This document shows, one piece after another, positions 20,250 through 33,280 of a stretch of 64,000 nucleotides of DNA. The stretch covers positions 124,001 through 188,000 of the forward strand of contig JALRMH010000053.1 in NCBI GenBank assembly GCA_026119935.1, written 5' to 3'. The notes below the pieces were generated by a model that did no database searches, was not told where the DNA came from, and saw only the letters and a program-made list of their open reading frames with translations. A program made the position numbers and the translations under genes. Position 1 is the stretch's first letter. Each line of letters opens with the position of its first letter. The stretch is from Endothia cerciana (taxonomy: Eukaryota > Ascomycota > Sordariomycetes > Diaporthales > Cryphonectriaceae).

Positions 20250-22693
20250 ATGCTGCTCTATACCAAGGTCGCCCCTCCCAAGGTCCCCAAGAGACGGTCG
20301 AGGGCAGGTACGTTCTTCTTCTTCATCCCCATCGTCATCCTCATCAGTGCCATCGGACTCGTGCTGCTGAGGCAGTGGCTGCCTTTCACCCGCTGCCATT
20401 TGGATAAGGGCGCCTTCGTGTGCAGCTCGTACGGCTTGCACCCTCGACCCCCAGACACCACCGCCCTTTTCTCGACACCAGGTCCTTCTGTGGTGACAAT
20501 GTTGCAATATGAGATCCGAAGCCCCCGCTGACAACAAGATCGTGGTTCCTGCAGGCTGCGCATCTTGGTAGGTGATCTGCGCCCAATCGAGTTCTCCCAC
20601 GCGTTTTTGTTTCAATGTTACTCTCGCTAACACCGGTCCCCCTGATTCCAGCAAAGAAAAGGTTTGTCATTCCCCGCATGAGGAACAGCAGCGCAGATTT
20701 TGAAGGTGGCATCCAGTTCTCACATGTGCCGCAGAAGAAGAAATGCGACGAGGTCAGGCCATCCTGTTCCCGGTGTGCGGAGCGCGGCCTGGACTGTTGC
20801 TATGAAGCCGTCAGGCCGCGCCAGCGCAGAAAGAGGGATTCCGTGGCCTCATTTACCTCCCAAAGAATCACGAGCCCGTTCGACCGGAGACCGTCATTAG
20901 CATCATCCCGTCGGTGGTCTATTGGAAGCGCTGGCAGCGGTCGCCACGACTGGTGTTTTCAACATGGTGACTGCGACGGTGACTTGCCTCTGGTCAGTCC
21001 ACTCGGTGTGTCCTTCGACCCTGCGTGGTTGCCTCGGTTCCCAGACCTGGACTGCTCCCCCTCATCCTCGTCCGCCCGCGGAGTAGCCGTCGTTTTTGAT
21101 GACGAGGAGGAAGACCAGCTCGACGACATTTCGGCCACCACACCCGGCCAGGCGGAGACCCACATCTCGAGACCTCCGGATCTGGCTCTGTTTGCGCCGT
21201 GTCCGGTGGTCTCACCCCTGTTGGACTTCCATATGCCCGCCTTCTCGGAATTCTCGGGTCGAACAAACCGTCGGGCGCTCGTCGCTCACTTTTGCAACCA
21301 GCTCAGCCATCTCATCGTCTTCAGGGAGGAGACGGGCAACCCATTCCAGGAGCTCGTGCTGCCCCTGACAGCTGACGAATCCCCTGTGATGAACGCCATC
21401 TATGCCCTATCCAGCGCACATCTAGAGTATAGGGGAGTGAAGAACCAGGAGCAATCTCTCCACTTCCACAACGAGGCCCTCCAGGGCCTGGCGACTATGA
21501 TCAACCGTGGTACCAAGACGCCCAGCAAGAGAAATGAGCTCTTGGCGGCCATCATGCTCTTGGTATATTATGAGGTGGTATGTCCTCCCTTGTCTGAACC
21601 CGACATTGGCCTCGCGAATACACAGTGTGTGGCTGACTTGCCGGGCAGCTTGTGCAAAGGGGCCGTTCCAACCTTGTGGACGGCCACCTGAAGGGCGCGA
21701 TGACCATCATGAACTCCTACCCGGCAGCGAATGATGCCACAGGGATGTTCCTAGAAAGGGTACGCTATCCATCCGGCCTCATGACCTAAGGATGTGATGT
21801 GTCTTTGTGGACACCCACTGACGAGGCTGCAGGCTTTTCGATTTTACGACGTGATAGCGGCTTTGTCGTTTGGCACGGCGCCGTTATCGCAGGCTCCGGG
21901 GAGGAGCTGCCTGCCCCCGTTGCCACCTACCGGGCTCGCTGCGGGCAAGTCCCAGCTGAGCTCCGTCGATACCCTGCTCGGCATGTCTACCTCCCTCTGG
22001 CCCATCATCCACCGCCTGTCCAAGCTTTCATCCGATAAGAGGGACCTGGAGACGGCATGTCAGAGCGAGCAGCCTTCGTCCATGATTGCGGTCCTCAAGA
22101 CGGAATTCGAGACGAATTCACGTGCCATCGAAAGGGAACTGGAGACGTGGCAGCCGACTCTACCGCCCGGTTTCAGCCCGGATGACCCACCGTCGCCCGA
22201 GACGGAAGAGAAGAGGCACGATACAGAGACCGCAGGGAGGTCTCGTCTGCATTCTATCTTCAACAACGCCATGGCATACCGCCACAGCTGCTTCGTCTAC
22301 CTGTATCACACGATCTATGGGTACCCTCGTGCGCATCCTTCGGTGCAGACCCACAGTCATACCGCTCTCTGGCACTGCTTGCAAACATGCTCACATGCAG
22401 GGCCGATGGGTGCGCTCCTGTGGCCACTGTTCGTGGCGTCCTGTGAGGCCGTGACGGAGCAGGACCGGAAGCTGGCGACCGACTCGTTCAAGTTGGTGGA
22501 GAAGAGGCAGGGAATGATCAATATCAAGTGGGCGTGGGACATTGTGCAAGAGGTGTGGCGTCTGGCTGACCTAATGGAAGAGGACGGTGGCATGCAGGCG
22601 GAGGTTGCGAGTAGTGTCTTGGGGCGTGTCTCGGCACCTGATCTGTGGAGGCAGGTCAGCAAGCAGATGGGAATCAGCATTGTATTTGGATGA
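20250..22693 (+). CDS. Zn2Cys6 transcription factor with micro-exons in the zinc cluster
   Basis: Proposed exons: 20250-20307, 20555-20567, 20652-20661, 20735-21577, 21649-21759, 21833-22693; all introns are GT-AG, and the phases join to 631 residues. The zinc cluster is only complete when the 13- and 10-base exons are included: KRRSRAG then C-x2-C-x6-C-x6-C-x2-C-x6-C, read as GCASCKEK then [14 protein letters not shown]. The rest fits the fungal-specific regulator domain of the Fungal_trans_2 type: a serine-rich acidic linker, a helical region from about residue 240 ([39 protein letters not shown]) and a C-terminal [15 protein letters not shown] motif. It is a nuclear regulator of unknown target. 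The first exon start is the first ATG in frame; the upstream frame has no ATG. Confidence 0.85.
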
Positions 22694-24231
22694 GTGAGTC
22701 TTCGAAGGCAGGATCGTGGGAACCTGTTGAATTATACCACATGTTGACCAAGCATTCACGTCAGGCCTATGGAAAATGTATGCGATATCTTGGGCGTCTT
22801 GGCTGGACAACTCATCCTTTCCCTGCTGTCTGCCAAAGGGTCGACCAGTGGTCAACCGGAGGTCGACCAAGACTGGCCCCTGCAGGAATTCAGTGGGACG
22901 TTGATACCATCATCGTAGTACGATAGCCGCTCGGGGCTACAATGACGGCAGTACCCGAGATTGTGGGGGAGTCCCGAGCGTCTGGGGCCCTGGCGAGGTC
23001 CTGGCTCTCCGGTTCCCCTCCCCTGTGCAACCCCGTGCAGGGAAAGGCTTGAGAGCCTCCGAATGTTTTACATGCATGAGCACCTTTCTCGCAAGAGGTT
23101 AGGCCTGGGCGTGCCACGTGCTCCTGGACGTGCTTTATACAACTTCATCGCCAATTATGTTGTTCAGCATCAGACACCCCAACCTGGAATGCACGAATGG
23201 TCCTGCAGGCCACAGGTTATAACGTGGGAGGTGGCTCTTGATCGAGGCAGGCGTGGGAAGGGGTGGGGGGGGGGGGGGCGGAGGGGCGGCCCTTTTCCAC
23301 TCTGGGCCCACAGCACCTCGCGACATGACCAGAGCAGATCAGGACATGTATCCTCCTGCTCTCCTCCCCCCCTCCTGTCGTCCCAAGCCGACTCCCCTCT
23401 CCGTCTCTCCCTCCAGACGTCCACCTGCCCACCTTGAACTGCGCCCCATTGAGCTATTTGCCAGGGCCCAGCTGCACCGGACTGGGTGCACTCTGCCTGG
23501 TACGCGCCAGCAAGGCTGTCGTCGTGGCTTGAGTCCAGTGCGCCATTTCGTGTCTCACACACTCGCAAATCGCCGTCAACTCCCTCGTCGGCGGACGCAA
23601 CGGCTGTGTGCACAGTATCCAGCCCCGTCTCATCCAGGAGGGCCGCCCTTGTCGCTGCTACAGAAGTAGTGCGACCTACTTCTTGCCTGACCCTAGCATT
23701 CCTGCGAGGCAGCATGGGAAAGATGACATCAAGGTCTCACCTTGTTCACAATCCGCTTTGACAGCATTGCTGTCGAACGGTGTCACTGACACCATTTCGA
23801 CCCCGTCGCGATCGGCCTAAAAGGCCTTCTCGCGGGAGAAACTGCCCGAGGCAAGACACAGAAATATCCAACATACACTTCTTCCCCTAGTCCGACATCC
23901 AAACCGTGTACACACACTCTTTGTTCAGGCGTCGATCTCCCACGGACGGAGTGCCGGTTCCCCCGCACCCAGTCCCATCCCACCGCGCTACGACGACAAC
24001 TGCCGACGGCGAAGCTGGGAGCCACACACCTCTCTCTCCGCTGCCTACTACGCCTCCCTCTGCAGTGGCCAAGGACTACTGCCCGGGGGTCTTGGAGCCT
24101 TCCTCTCCGCCTGCTTCTCGCAGAAAGTGTCTTGGGAATCCAGGCTACTTGCCTTTGCTGCCCTTCCGGGCCTGATCGCAAACCCGTTGGCCCAGCCCCT
24201 CTCGATGTGAGCACCGCCCGGGCCACGCGCA
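22694..24231. other. Intergenic between the two Zn2Cys6 genes
   Basis: Contains the 3' flank of the first regulator and the promoter and 5' leader of the second. A run of 14 G lies at 23265-23278. Overlapping frames on both strands show no domain and are not called. Confidence 0.5.
23265..23278 (+). repeat. G homopolymer (14)
   Basis: An uninterrupted G-run in the intergenic DNA. Similar runs occur at 29329-29342, 31077-31090 (inside an intron) and 53774-53786; length may be uncertain because such runs are hard to sequence. Confidence 0.8.
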
Positions 24232-27200
24232 ATGGCGACTCTATCAGGTGGCGCCCTGCCGCCTCCGAAACAAATCCGCTTTGTGAATAACCAGGGCCAG
24301 CCTCCGTCCAAGAGGCGCCGAGTGAACGCAGCGTGAGCTCCGCATCTCCCATTCCGTCCCGTCATCCGCCCGCAGCAGGCTGTCGCGCCCTCTGTGACGC
24401 ACAGGATTTGTGGGACCATGTGCGACTGACAGCGCCCCGTGGAACCCCCAGTTGCTGTCTCTTGCATGGTATATTGCGCTCTCAGAGGAGCTTGCTAACA
24501 GTATGACTGTCGCACAGGTGTCTTACCTGCCGCAAGCGCAAGACGAGGTGCGATGGAGAGAGACCGATCTGCTCGGCATGCGAGAAGAACGGGCACCGGT
24601 GCCTCGGATACCCTGAACAACCCGAGAAGACGAGGCAAGAGTCAACAAATATATCTGTGAAGTCTGAACCGGGGAGAGCAAGCCACGAGGCTGCCGTCGA
24701 TATGGAGGACGACCTGGTAGAGGGCATCGTCAATACCGAAGATGCCGTTCACCGAAGAGTCCAGAACGGAGGCCGCAGGCATAACCCCTCAGGACCACAA
24801 CGGAGTGATTCCATGTCGACATCGAGCGGGCCGACGCCGCGAACAAGGAGAGAGAGCCACGAGTGGGAAGGGGAGTCTTCGGCCCCACAGACGCCTGGGA
24901 GGTCTGCGAAGAGGTTCTCGAACCATCGGACAGTCTCGTTTTCCGAAGATGGTCGGAGTTCGAACAATCGCTCACCCGTTCCACATCACCACGAGACACA
25001 CAAGGTGCCCTATTTCCGCTACTTCGGGCCCACCGCCATCGTTCCTGGACTCAAACAGATGGTCGTGAACGTAGGGCCCTACAATCGGCGACGCAGCAGC
25101 CGGGGGTCTATGTCCGCTACATCGCCCCTTTCGCTGTTCAGCCACCGCAGCGCTCCCTCACATGCTGACACTGTGCTCGAATCCCTCGACGACCTGCCGG
25201 TCTATGATCCAAATGATCATGCGCCGGTCCCTTCGATCATAATAAATCTAGTTGAGATATTCTTCAGGCACCTGGGCTGCATTCACCCTTTCTTGCGCGG
25301 GGAAAAAACTATCCGCCTGGTTAAGGAAAAAAAGGTCGAGTCGATTCTTGTCGATGCAATGTGCGCCCTGGCCGCCCGGTTCGCCAACTTCGACAAACTA
25401 CTCGGCGCTGTGGAAGGCTCAAGGACCGAGTATGGTCACGTTTTTGCGCAGAGGGCAAAAGCGGCGACAGTTGATACATTCCCCTGCCCCACAGTCGGTG
25501 CTGTACAGGCCTACCTGCTCCTGGCCTATGAGGGCTTCGGGGCCAACCAAGACAGTGCTTTGTGGATGTACCTCGGTCTTGCGATTCGGATGGCGTTCGA
25601 CATGGGCCTGCAGAGGAACGAAGGAGTACGATTTCAGGGAGACAAGGATCCTTGGTACACAGGATCCTGGAACCACCCAAGCGTTGATGAAGAGGACGAG
25701 GGCTCACCAGTTGCTGAAGATGAAAAGCTGGGTCCGAAGGAGCAGCAGGAGATCGTGCAGGAGCGCATTGACACGGCCTGGGCGGTCTATATTTTGGACC
25801 GTGTCATCTCAACCGGCACGGGTCGCACAGTAACTGTGAGGGACGATGAATTCGAACTCCCCATCCCGGAACCCGTCGTCGACCCGTCGACAGGCCTGCC
25901 TGCGCCGTATCCTGTTTTCGCCCACATTATACAGCTCTACGGCCGTGTATCTGATGTTCTCAACAAGCTCAGAAAGGTGTCTGACCTCACCGACGAAAAG
26001 GTCAACATGCTTGTGAAGATCGAGCGCGAGCTCACAGGCGTCCACGAGAAACAGGACCCACGGCTGCAGTTCAACCCGCTGCATTTCAACAACTATGTCA
26101 AGAACGGACAAGGGACGCTCTTCATCCTCCTCCATGTCTGGTTCCATGCATGCATCATCATACTTCACCAACCGCTGCTCACGCCCTTTGGCAGCCGGGA
26201 CCACCAGCTCACACCTACCAGTCGTGAACTCGCCATGTCAAGCGCGAAGACAATCGCTGACATACTGGCCTTCGCCGAAGTCATCGACCCCAACAGCTAT
26301 AGGAGCAGCCCCTTTACGTCGCAGCCAATGTATATCGCCGCCTGCGCCTTCTTGACGGAGTTGGCGGCACAGTCTTCGCTGCCTGTCTCGCGGGCTACGT
26401 CACCGGCACCCGGCAAGCAGAATGGAGGCTCACACTCGAATGATGCCAGCGGGAAGGCGAAGGCCGCCATTGAGGAGCTGTCGAAACATTCGTTGTTGGC
26501 CGAAAAGGCGAACGAGAATTACCAGCGTTGCTACAAGAGCCTGCAGCAACTGCAGGACTACTGGGGAGGTGTCAAGTATATCCTGAATGCGTTGGACCAT
26601 CGATCAAAGGGCATCTGGGATTGTGAGACGTACACCGCGGAAGAGTATGCCAGCACGAAGTTGCCCCGCCGGCCGGCCTCGCCGGCCGGATTTCCTCGTT
26701 CCGACATTCCGGCCTCGCCCCAGCCGAATATCGACTTGATGGCTTGGTCATTGACAGGGACGACAAATTCGCCCAACTCCACGCTCACTCGGCTATACCA
26801 GAATAAGAACGCCGGACAACCTCAAGCCATGCAGCTTCCTCCTCTGCAGCCACCGCCCCCTCCAGTGTCAGCTCCGACTCCTCCAGGGAACTGGAGATTC
26901 GACCCCGTACGCCAGAGTCTACCGGAAAGCGCGGCTCCCCTATCACCTGCCATCCCACAACCCGTCGTCTCCGCTGTTCGATACTCTATGGATCCCTCTC
27001 AAGCCACCCGCGTTGCCTCGTCCCTGCCGACCCCAACTACCACTGGCGCTCGGAACACAACGAAACTCGAGGCTCTGCCTTCCAACGAAGCAGGGCCCGG
27101 CACGCCGGGGAGCGAGAACCGGCTCCAGGTCCTATCAGGCATCGCGAGCGGCAATCCTGTCTTGCCCTCTATCCATCAACAACCATTCACACCGTCATCC

Positions 27201-27554
27201 AACTACGAACCGTCGATACTGCAGGGGGCTTCGCCATCCAGTTCCCTCACGGATCCCAACACGTCACACCAGCGGGCAAATTCAAACCACAACTCGGGCG
27301 CGGTCACGGCCGCAGACATGATCAACCTCTATGGCCACGAGTTTGCGCAAAACGGCATGGCATCCGGGTCTTTCTCGTACATGGGGAGCAACGGCTCCAT
27401 TGCCGATGCCATCATGATCGAGCAGGTTGACCTCGGATCGATGCATCTGCCGAATGATATGTTTGGCCCTTGGGACCTCTTCCCCGGCGCGAATTTCGCT
27501 GATGTGTTTGATCCGGGTAACCTGGGTGATGCCGGGGGCCAAGGACAACTCTGA
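24232..27554 (+). CDS. Zn2Cys6 transcription factor, fungal_trans type
   Basis: Exons 24232-24332 and 24518-27554 with a 185-base GT-AG intron just before the first zinc-cluster cysteine; phases agree and give 1045 residues. The cluster (about residues 35-63) is C-x2-C-x6-C-x6-C-x2-C-x6-C: CLTCRKRKTRC then CSACEKNGHRC. A basic Arg/Lys stretch (KRRRVN) precedes it. A conserved VPYFRYFGPTAIVPG motif and a long helical fungal_trans domain (about residues 300-560, with VEIFFRHLGCIHPFL and IRMAFDMGLQRN) follow, then a Pro/Ser/Gln-rich, probably activating, C-terminus. It is a nuclear DNA-binding regulator; the layout resembles the cutinase-factor (CTF1-beta) class, but I am not sure of orthology. 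Confidence 0.92.
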
Positions 27555-28294
27555 TATGGTGATTCCGCCGAGCGATACCCTTCGGCATGCTTTACCCTTA
27601 TCTCACTCTAGCGAGCCACGGCCGGTGAGCGACAGGGTGAACGGCATAGATTGCTTGGCGTCTGGGTCAATCTCTTCTGTCGACGAGTCATGTTCCCTTC
27701 GAATTGATTTCTATTTCCGCGCGTTTGTCCTGTTTACCGATACCGAGGCCCTGGGGCTCTTGAACTTGGACCGCATGTTTCTCAGGCAGCCTTCTCAAAC
27801 TTATCTTCACATGAATCGTCTCTAGATGCTGGCTCCCCGACCAGGAAAAGACAATGGCTTTGGTGGAGTGGGCGACGGAACGAAGATGGGCATGGGATGC
27901 AGGCGGTGCCAGCCATCAGAAGTTAGCATCGGGTGTTCGTCCTACTTAGATTTGACTTAGTATATCAAGCGTAGATGACTTCATTGAATGAGAGCGCGCT
28001 ACTTTCTTCGCCTCCGCGTGGCAAGCCCAGGCGTGCACGGGGTGGGCCTGCAAAGCGTCAAGTCGGGACTTGGTGCGGATGTTTCTCGCCATCATTTCGG
28101 AAACGCTCAGTCACGTACGGTAGATCCTGCTGCTACGAAATCGAAATGAGGTCAGGGAATTTGCCCAAAGTGTCGGTACCAATCTTCCATCAGAGCACGA
28201 CCCCCACTCCAAATTAACACATCAGGACCTCGCAGACAAGGCCTGCCCCCCATCCTTGCCACCTGTGTCTCGTCTTCATGCCCCAGGTCGTTAT
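27555..28294. other. Convergent intergenic region
   Basis: The 3' flanks of the plus-strand regulator and the minus-strand small protein meet here. Small frames without recognisable content; nothing else seen. Confidence 0.5.
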
Positions 28295-28825
28295 TCATTC
28301 CTGCCCAGGCATGATGGTCCCCGCCTCGCCCCTGACGTTGCGGTTCCCCAGCGCAGAGTGCGCAGGGTGCGGGTTCGTGCCCGGGAAGTTATTCCCCGTC
28401 TCCGCCGCGACCTTGCCCGAGTTGATCGCCTCCTGCCGCCCGTCATGTCCCTCCAGCCCCCTCATGTGCCCCCCTCCTCCCACCGCCGCGCCGGCGCCGG
28501 CGCCGGCACCGGCACCACGCTCCCCCGTGAAGTTCTCCCGCGGCTGGTGGTTCGGCGGCAGCCCGGTCGCGCCGACGGGCTGGCGCGGGTGGTGGTGTCC
28601 CGCCCGCGGCTGCTTGTGGTGTTGCTCCTGCTCGTGACGGGCGGGGAAGTCCTCGGCGGGGGCGGGGCGGTCGGTGCCCGTCACGTTGGGCTCGCTGCCC
28701 AGCGCGGCGGCCGTCTCCGCGTCGGGCCGGGTGTGCTCGGCGCGCTGCGCCGCGACGGTGTCGCCCGTGTCGTCGGCGGCGTGGAGGGCCTGTTTCGGGT
28801 GGAGGGCCTTCCTGATAGCGTCCAT
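28295..28825 (-). CDS. Small disordered hydrophilic protein
   Basis: The frame is open further upstream, but the ATG at 28823-28825 (MDAIRKALHPKQ) is the natural start, giving 176 residues. There is no signal peptide, no membrane segment and almost no hydrophobic core; the protein is rich in Ala, Gly, His, Pro, Asn and charged residues. It has an alternating Gly-Ala run (GAGAGAGAGA) and an Asn/Gly-rich C-terminus (NFPGTNPHPAHSALGNRNV). This composition is typical of stress or desiccation proteins of the LEA/hydrophilin sort; that is inference from composition only. A TATATA run lies about 160 bases upstream (about 28985-28991). The antisense strand also has a long open frame, but it is Arg/Pro/Val-rich with no domain, so I take it as a shadow. 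Confidence 0.65.
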   Translation of the reverse strand: MDAIRKALHPKQALHAADDTGDTVAAQRAEHTRPDAETAAALGSEPNVTGTDRPAPAEDFPARHEQEQHHKQPRAGHHHPRQPVGATGLPPNHQPRENFTGERGAGAGAGAGAAVGGGGHMRGLEGHDGRQEAINSGKVAAETGNNFPGTNPHPAHSALGNRNVRGEAGTIMPGQE

Positions 28826-30136
28826 GTTTTGTCTGGCGGCCTGATTATTGGTGTTGATTTTGTTGTCTTTTTCTCCTCTCGCGAATGTTGTTTCCCGTTT
28901 CGATGTCACTACGGTGATGAGGCTTGATTCCAGTGTGCTTCCTGGCCGACATTGTAAAGCGGGCGCTGGAGGGTTGTAATTATCTATATATCTCGACCCC
29001 TGGGATTGTGTCACGTCACTGCCCACACCATACCCACACCTCCTCACCTTCCCTTCCCAGCCTGTCTTCAGGATTCCAGGAAGAGGGCCATGTCATAATG
29101 GGGCGAGCGCCTGACCCTGGAACCCGGCTAGGCCTGGAATTGTCAGGTCGGGGACAGGTTTTGGGTGTGCGGATCGGGAGCATACAGTAGCGCATGGCCC
29201 GCGGGCATTTCTGGTGTGATCGCGGGATGACGTCGGTTGCGTCTATATTTGGGGGCTTAAAGGGATCCCCTGCAACGGCTCATACGGGACCCCCTGTCCT
29301 TTCTTCTTTTTCTTTTTTTTATTGTGTTGGGGGGGGGGGGGGAAGAGAAAAGAAGAGAAAATCCCAAGATATCCGGATCAAGTAGAGAGGGATAGACTAA
29401 TTAAGAAAAAAAAAAGACACAAGACAAGGCGTACCGCTCCGTTCTCGGCTCCCTGATCAGAAATGTCACTCAGAGATCCTCGGTTGTCTCGGTATAATTG
29501 GTATTGTGGGCGTTGAGGAGGTGACGTTTTGCGTTGGGCGTTTGGTCGGCGGTTGAGCTGATCCTGATGTTGATGGGGCTGCTGAGAATGGATCTCCAAC
29601 AGATAGGCATGAGTCCGAGGATTTTTATAGGCGACAAGGGAGGCCTGATGTTTCTGAGCTTCACTTGCATCTTCATGATGGCTGGACCATTGAACACTCG
29701 CGGCAGCAACTTGAACAACTTGACCATGGGCTGCGGAGGTGGCCACTAGTCTCTTCGGGGAACTGTATGTGTCTAGAGTGAAGTGGACCGTGAGGCTCGA
29801 CTTGCCCGACTTCACTTGTGAACCAAAGCGGCCGGTGAAGTCGAAGATGGAGAGCGGGTGAGTACCTAGGTATGGATGCGATTAAATCTGGCTACCAGGG
29901 CTACAGCCAGCCGCAAACCACCAAGTGGTATTCTACCGAAATTCATCTCATGCTAGCTTTTAGTATGGCAACTATATAATAGTCGCCTAGTGATGTCAAG
30001 ATAGACAGTGGTAATAGCAGGGACATTCATTAGGACAAGGTCAAATATTTGGACCCCGATAATAAGATCATCAACATGGCAGGCCGAAGCCTGACAGCTG
30101 TTGGCCTTTTTATCTTCAGTGACAGCGAAGACCTGT
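28826..30136. other. Intergenic with homopolymer run
   Basis: Contains the promoter of the small disordered protein and the 3' flank of the SMP-30-like gene. A G-run of 14 (29329-29342) follows a T-rich stretch. A 145-residue minus-strand frame at 29378-29815 is compositionally odd, and I do not support it as a gene. Confidence 0.5.
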
Positions 30137-31786
30137 CTACATCTGTCCTGCGGCATAATCCCCTGAGGCAGCAAGCGTTGCGTAGTACAGCTTAGTCTCT
30201 GCACAAATCACCATCTTGCCATTACCAGCGAATTGGAAATTTGCTGACGTGCCGCCCAGATATATCTTGCCAAGAAGAGTCCCAGAAGGATTCCAGACGT
30301 GGATACCGTCTCCGCAGCCAGCGTAGACATTTCCCGCCGAGTCGCAGTGGACACCTATATTCTAGTCAGCAAAGCCCGTCGCCATCGTCGCAGGGCCGAG
30401 ACACGAAGCTGATTGCCTACCGTCGGGAACACCGGAGTCAACAAACGCAAAGGTCTTGCGATTATCCCAGGTGCCATCGTCCTTGATATCGAATCGATAG
30501 CTGTGACAGACGTTAGCGCGGCGGCTGCACAGAGCACAAACTTAGTTCCGAGCTTACATGGAGGCCGGGTTGGAAAAGTTGAAACCCCAAAAGCCTTCAT
30601 TAATTCCCGTGTCTGTAACGTATGCATAATTACCATCGGGGGAGATGGTGACACCTAGAAGGCGCGATCAGTCAAAGCCTGCGTAATGTTCAGAGCTGAA
30701 TTCGGGATGCGAACCGTTCGGGAGCACGAAACCATCAGCGGCAATAGTGACAGCGCCCGTCTTATCGTTCCAGCGATACACCTGGTTTCGGAGGCCAGGC
30801 GGCGGCCTGAAGTCTTGCAGATACCCGTACAGCGTGTCTGTGAAGTAGAGGTCCTTATTGACGGGGTGGACGACAGCATCGTTGAGCGAGCTGAATTGTC
30901 GGCCGAAATAATTGTTGAGGAGGACTGTTGTATTGTATGGGTCCCTCGGATTCATGAGCACGACCTGTGAAGTGTTGCCAGGACCGGCCCCTTCGGCTAG
31001 GTACGCGATCTGGCCCCTGTAATTCGTAGCTCCTGTAGAGACGTCAGTCACGTATCTTTTTGGATGTGTTGGGGGCGGGGGGGGGGGGGGCCTGGGTGAT
31101 GGGATAAGCGAACCGTTGGGATTGATGATCGTTGGGTTGGATGGAACAACGGTGACCGTCACCTGCCCAGTCGCGTTGGTCATGTTCTTGACCGCATCCG
31201 CCTGCGGGACGGAGATCTTCTGGATGATTGCGGACTTGTTGAGTCCAGTCCCTGCTGCTGCGGCACCCGCATTTTGAACAAAGAAGACCTCATCTGTCGG
31301 CTCGTACCTGCTCTACCTTAGTATCTGCATATCGAGCCACTGCCCCGGGGGCTCGAATGACAGGAGGCGTACCACACAACAGCCTCATGGTAGAGAGGGT
31401 CGGTAGCCTGCTCGGCAATGAGCGTCAACGTAGGACTCTGGCCCATCACGGACACAAAGTCTTGGTCATAGATGTGGAATGGCTTTGCTAGAAGATCGTC
31501 CGGGGCCACGCCTGGCGGCATGAAGGTCTGGGTTCCGTTGGCAACAGTAGATGGCGGGACGGCGGTCGGCCAGACTGTGCACAGCGTTAGGGACAAACCA
31601 CCCGAGGTTCTCCTACATGGGCTGACGGCCAGGGACATCAGACGCACCATTGAAGCTTCTCTGGTCAACGACTTGAGCCAGCGCAGGTATCTGCTGTGCC
31701 TGGGCGGCAATTGCCTTGGGGTTCAGCAGCCATTGCACATGCACAGCCGCCAGCACGGCCAGAGTCGGTAACGATACCCAGGCCAT
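30137..31786 (-). CDS. Secreted SMP-30/gluconolactonase-like protein
   Basis: Seven exons on the minus strand: 31786-31648, 31574-31373, 31307-31114, 31032-30715, 30654-30558, 30500-30421, 30354-30137. All six introns are GT-AG, 57-81 bases long, and every junction keeps phase, giving 415 residues. The N-terminus is a signal-type hydrophobic segment (WVSLPTLAVLAAVHVQWLL). Conserved beta-propeller landmarks of the family follow: FHIYDQDFVSVMG, HEAVVWYEPTDEVFF, NDAVVHPVNKDLYFTD, GVTISPDGNYAYVTDTG, VPDGVHCDSAGNVYAGCGDGIHVW. Relatives hydrolyse sugar lactones in a Ca2+- or Zn2+-dependent six-bladed propeller; the substrate here is unknown. The third intron (31113-31033) contains a 14-base G-run (C on the gene strand). 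Confidence 0.9.
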
Positions 31787-33280
31787 TGTTCGGAATTGAT
31801 TCCTGGATCTCTCTCTCCCGGAATTCTCTGGCGACTCTGCCCCTCTTATGGGAGGAGACTTGTGCGGGGTGGCTACCATCGTCTCCATCGCAAGGCTGGT
31901 TCGCGTCGTTCGCCAACCTGCCAAGAGTCCGAGTCGGTGGTACTCCAAAAGTTTATGATATCATGGTACCTCGCTTGCAGTGCATTCCCTATATTTTCTC
32001 CAAATAGTCCATATAGCCTGAAGTCAATATGTAGAGGAGCCACTAAGCCAAGGCATTAACGAGAGGACGAAGTGGAACCCGCACTGACGACCGCAGGGAG
32101 CCGAGGAAATTTTTTTTTATTGGAGTGCCATTCGATCATCGCGCATATCCCTGCCGATCTTCCCGTTCGGCAGTAAGTTTAGTAGGGGCTCTAACGACTA
32201 TATGAATTATTGATTTTATCCGGGCCTTTGAAAACCCCCAATACCAGCCTCCAATCTTTTAACAGGATTTGACTTCAGATATTGAGGGACCTGACTGAGC
32301 GCACAACCTGTCCAAAGCACGTTGTACACAAGTGGCAGATACATGAATGTGGATATAGAGCAGATAGACTTTATGCAACTGAACGGCTGGTCACCCCACA
32401 TCTGTGATATCGCGGGTCTCCCTAATCAACATCTTGTCAGGTTCTAAATTGTCTGTGCCATGGATTGTCAGTATGGGAATCCAGAGGCGCGTCAGCATCA
32501 TCATTGGCCACACAGCCGCTTCATAGAGTTATCCGAGGCAACGAGAACCTCCAATAATAGTGTTATGTATTTTTTTTTCTCCTCCCCCCCCCCCCTTCAA
32601 AAATGCAACAAAAGGGAACCCCCGGCCACCTACTTCTGTCCAGCGAGAAAGCTAATGAATCATCCTTCGAAGGGTTCTACCGATTCGAAAAGTCATCTGA
32701 TATGCCTAGCAGATGTCAGCAGCAAATCTTGCAGCACGCCTTTCAAATCGTCATGGATCGGAAAATTTTGCGGTCGAAATATGCATGGAGTTCCTTATTC
32801 AGTGCCCAATTTTCACAGAGCAAAAAGGTAAGCTTGAGGTCCATCCGAGTCACTGTACTCTCCTGGCGATGTATGTGATCTCAAAAATGCAAAGACTGTG
32901 AATTGACGATGCTATCCCATCACAAATCGCGGTAGATTCCCCCCAACCCTTAATTTTTCAAGTAGAAGACTTCATCCGAGGTCGCAGGAGAACCTCTTAG
33001 CCATCTCAGCCTCCTCTTCTCCCATTGAGGCTCTGCGTGCTTAGCACGAGCTACCACGTAAATAAGTCGCCCCATAGAACGATGCGCACATAGCAACATG
33101 ATTGACCGAGCAGACCCAGATGAACCCTTGTCTGCCAGAGTTATTCTGCTCAAATCGTGATCTCGAGACCAAGGTCCCCGCCGTAGATTGCCCTTCTTTC
33201 TTTAAAGGCTGCAAGATCATATTAATCTTTCATTTTACAAGCCACCCGTATTTCAAAGCTCTGTCATGGTGTCTTGGACT
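31787..33280. other. Intergenic with homopolymers
   Basis: Promoter side of the SMP-30-like gene plus the 3' side of the AsaB-like gene. A/T runs (about 32109-32118, 32571-32578) and a C-run (32585-32595) are present. A small plus-strand frame at 32460-32831 shows no domain. I see no RNA gene. Confidence 0.45.

Noticed and set aside
28256..28927. Long plus-strand frame antisense to the small disordered protein
   Set aside because: It is Arg/Pro/Val-rich without any domain, and arises from the GC-rich third positions of the minus-strand gene.
29378..29815. Minus-strand frame of 145 codons
   Set aside because: Composition is odd (His/Gln/Ser-rich, ending in a hydrophobic run from an A/T tract), with no family resemblance and no promoter signal.
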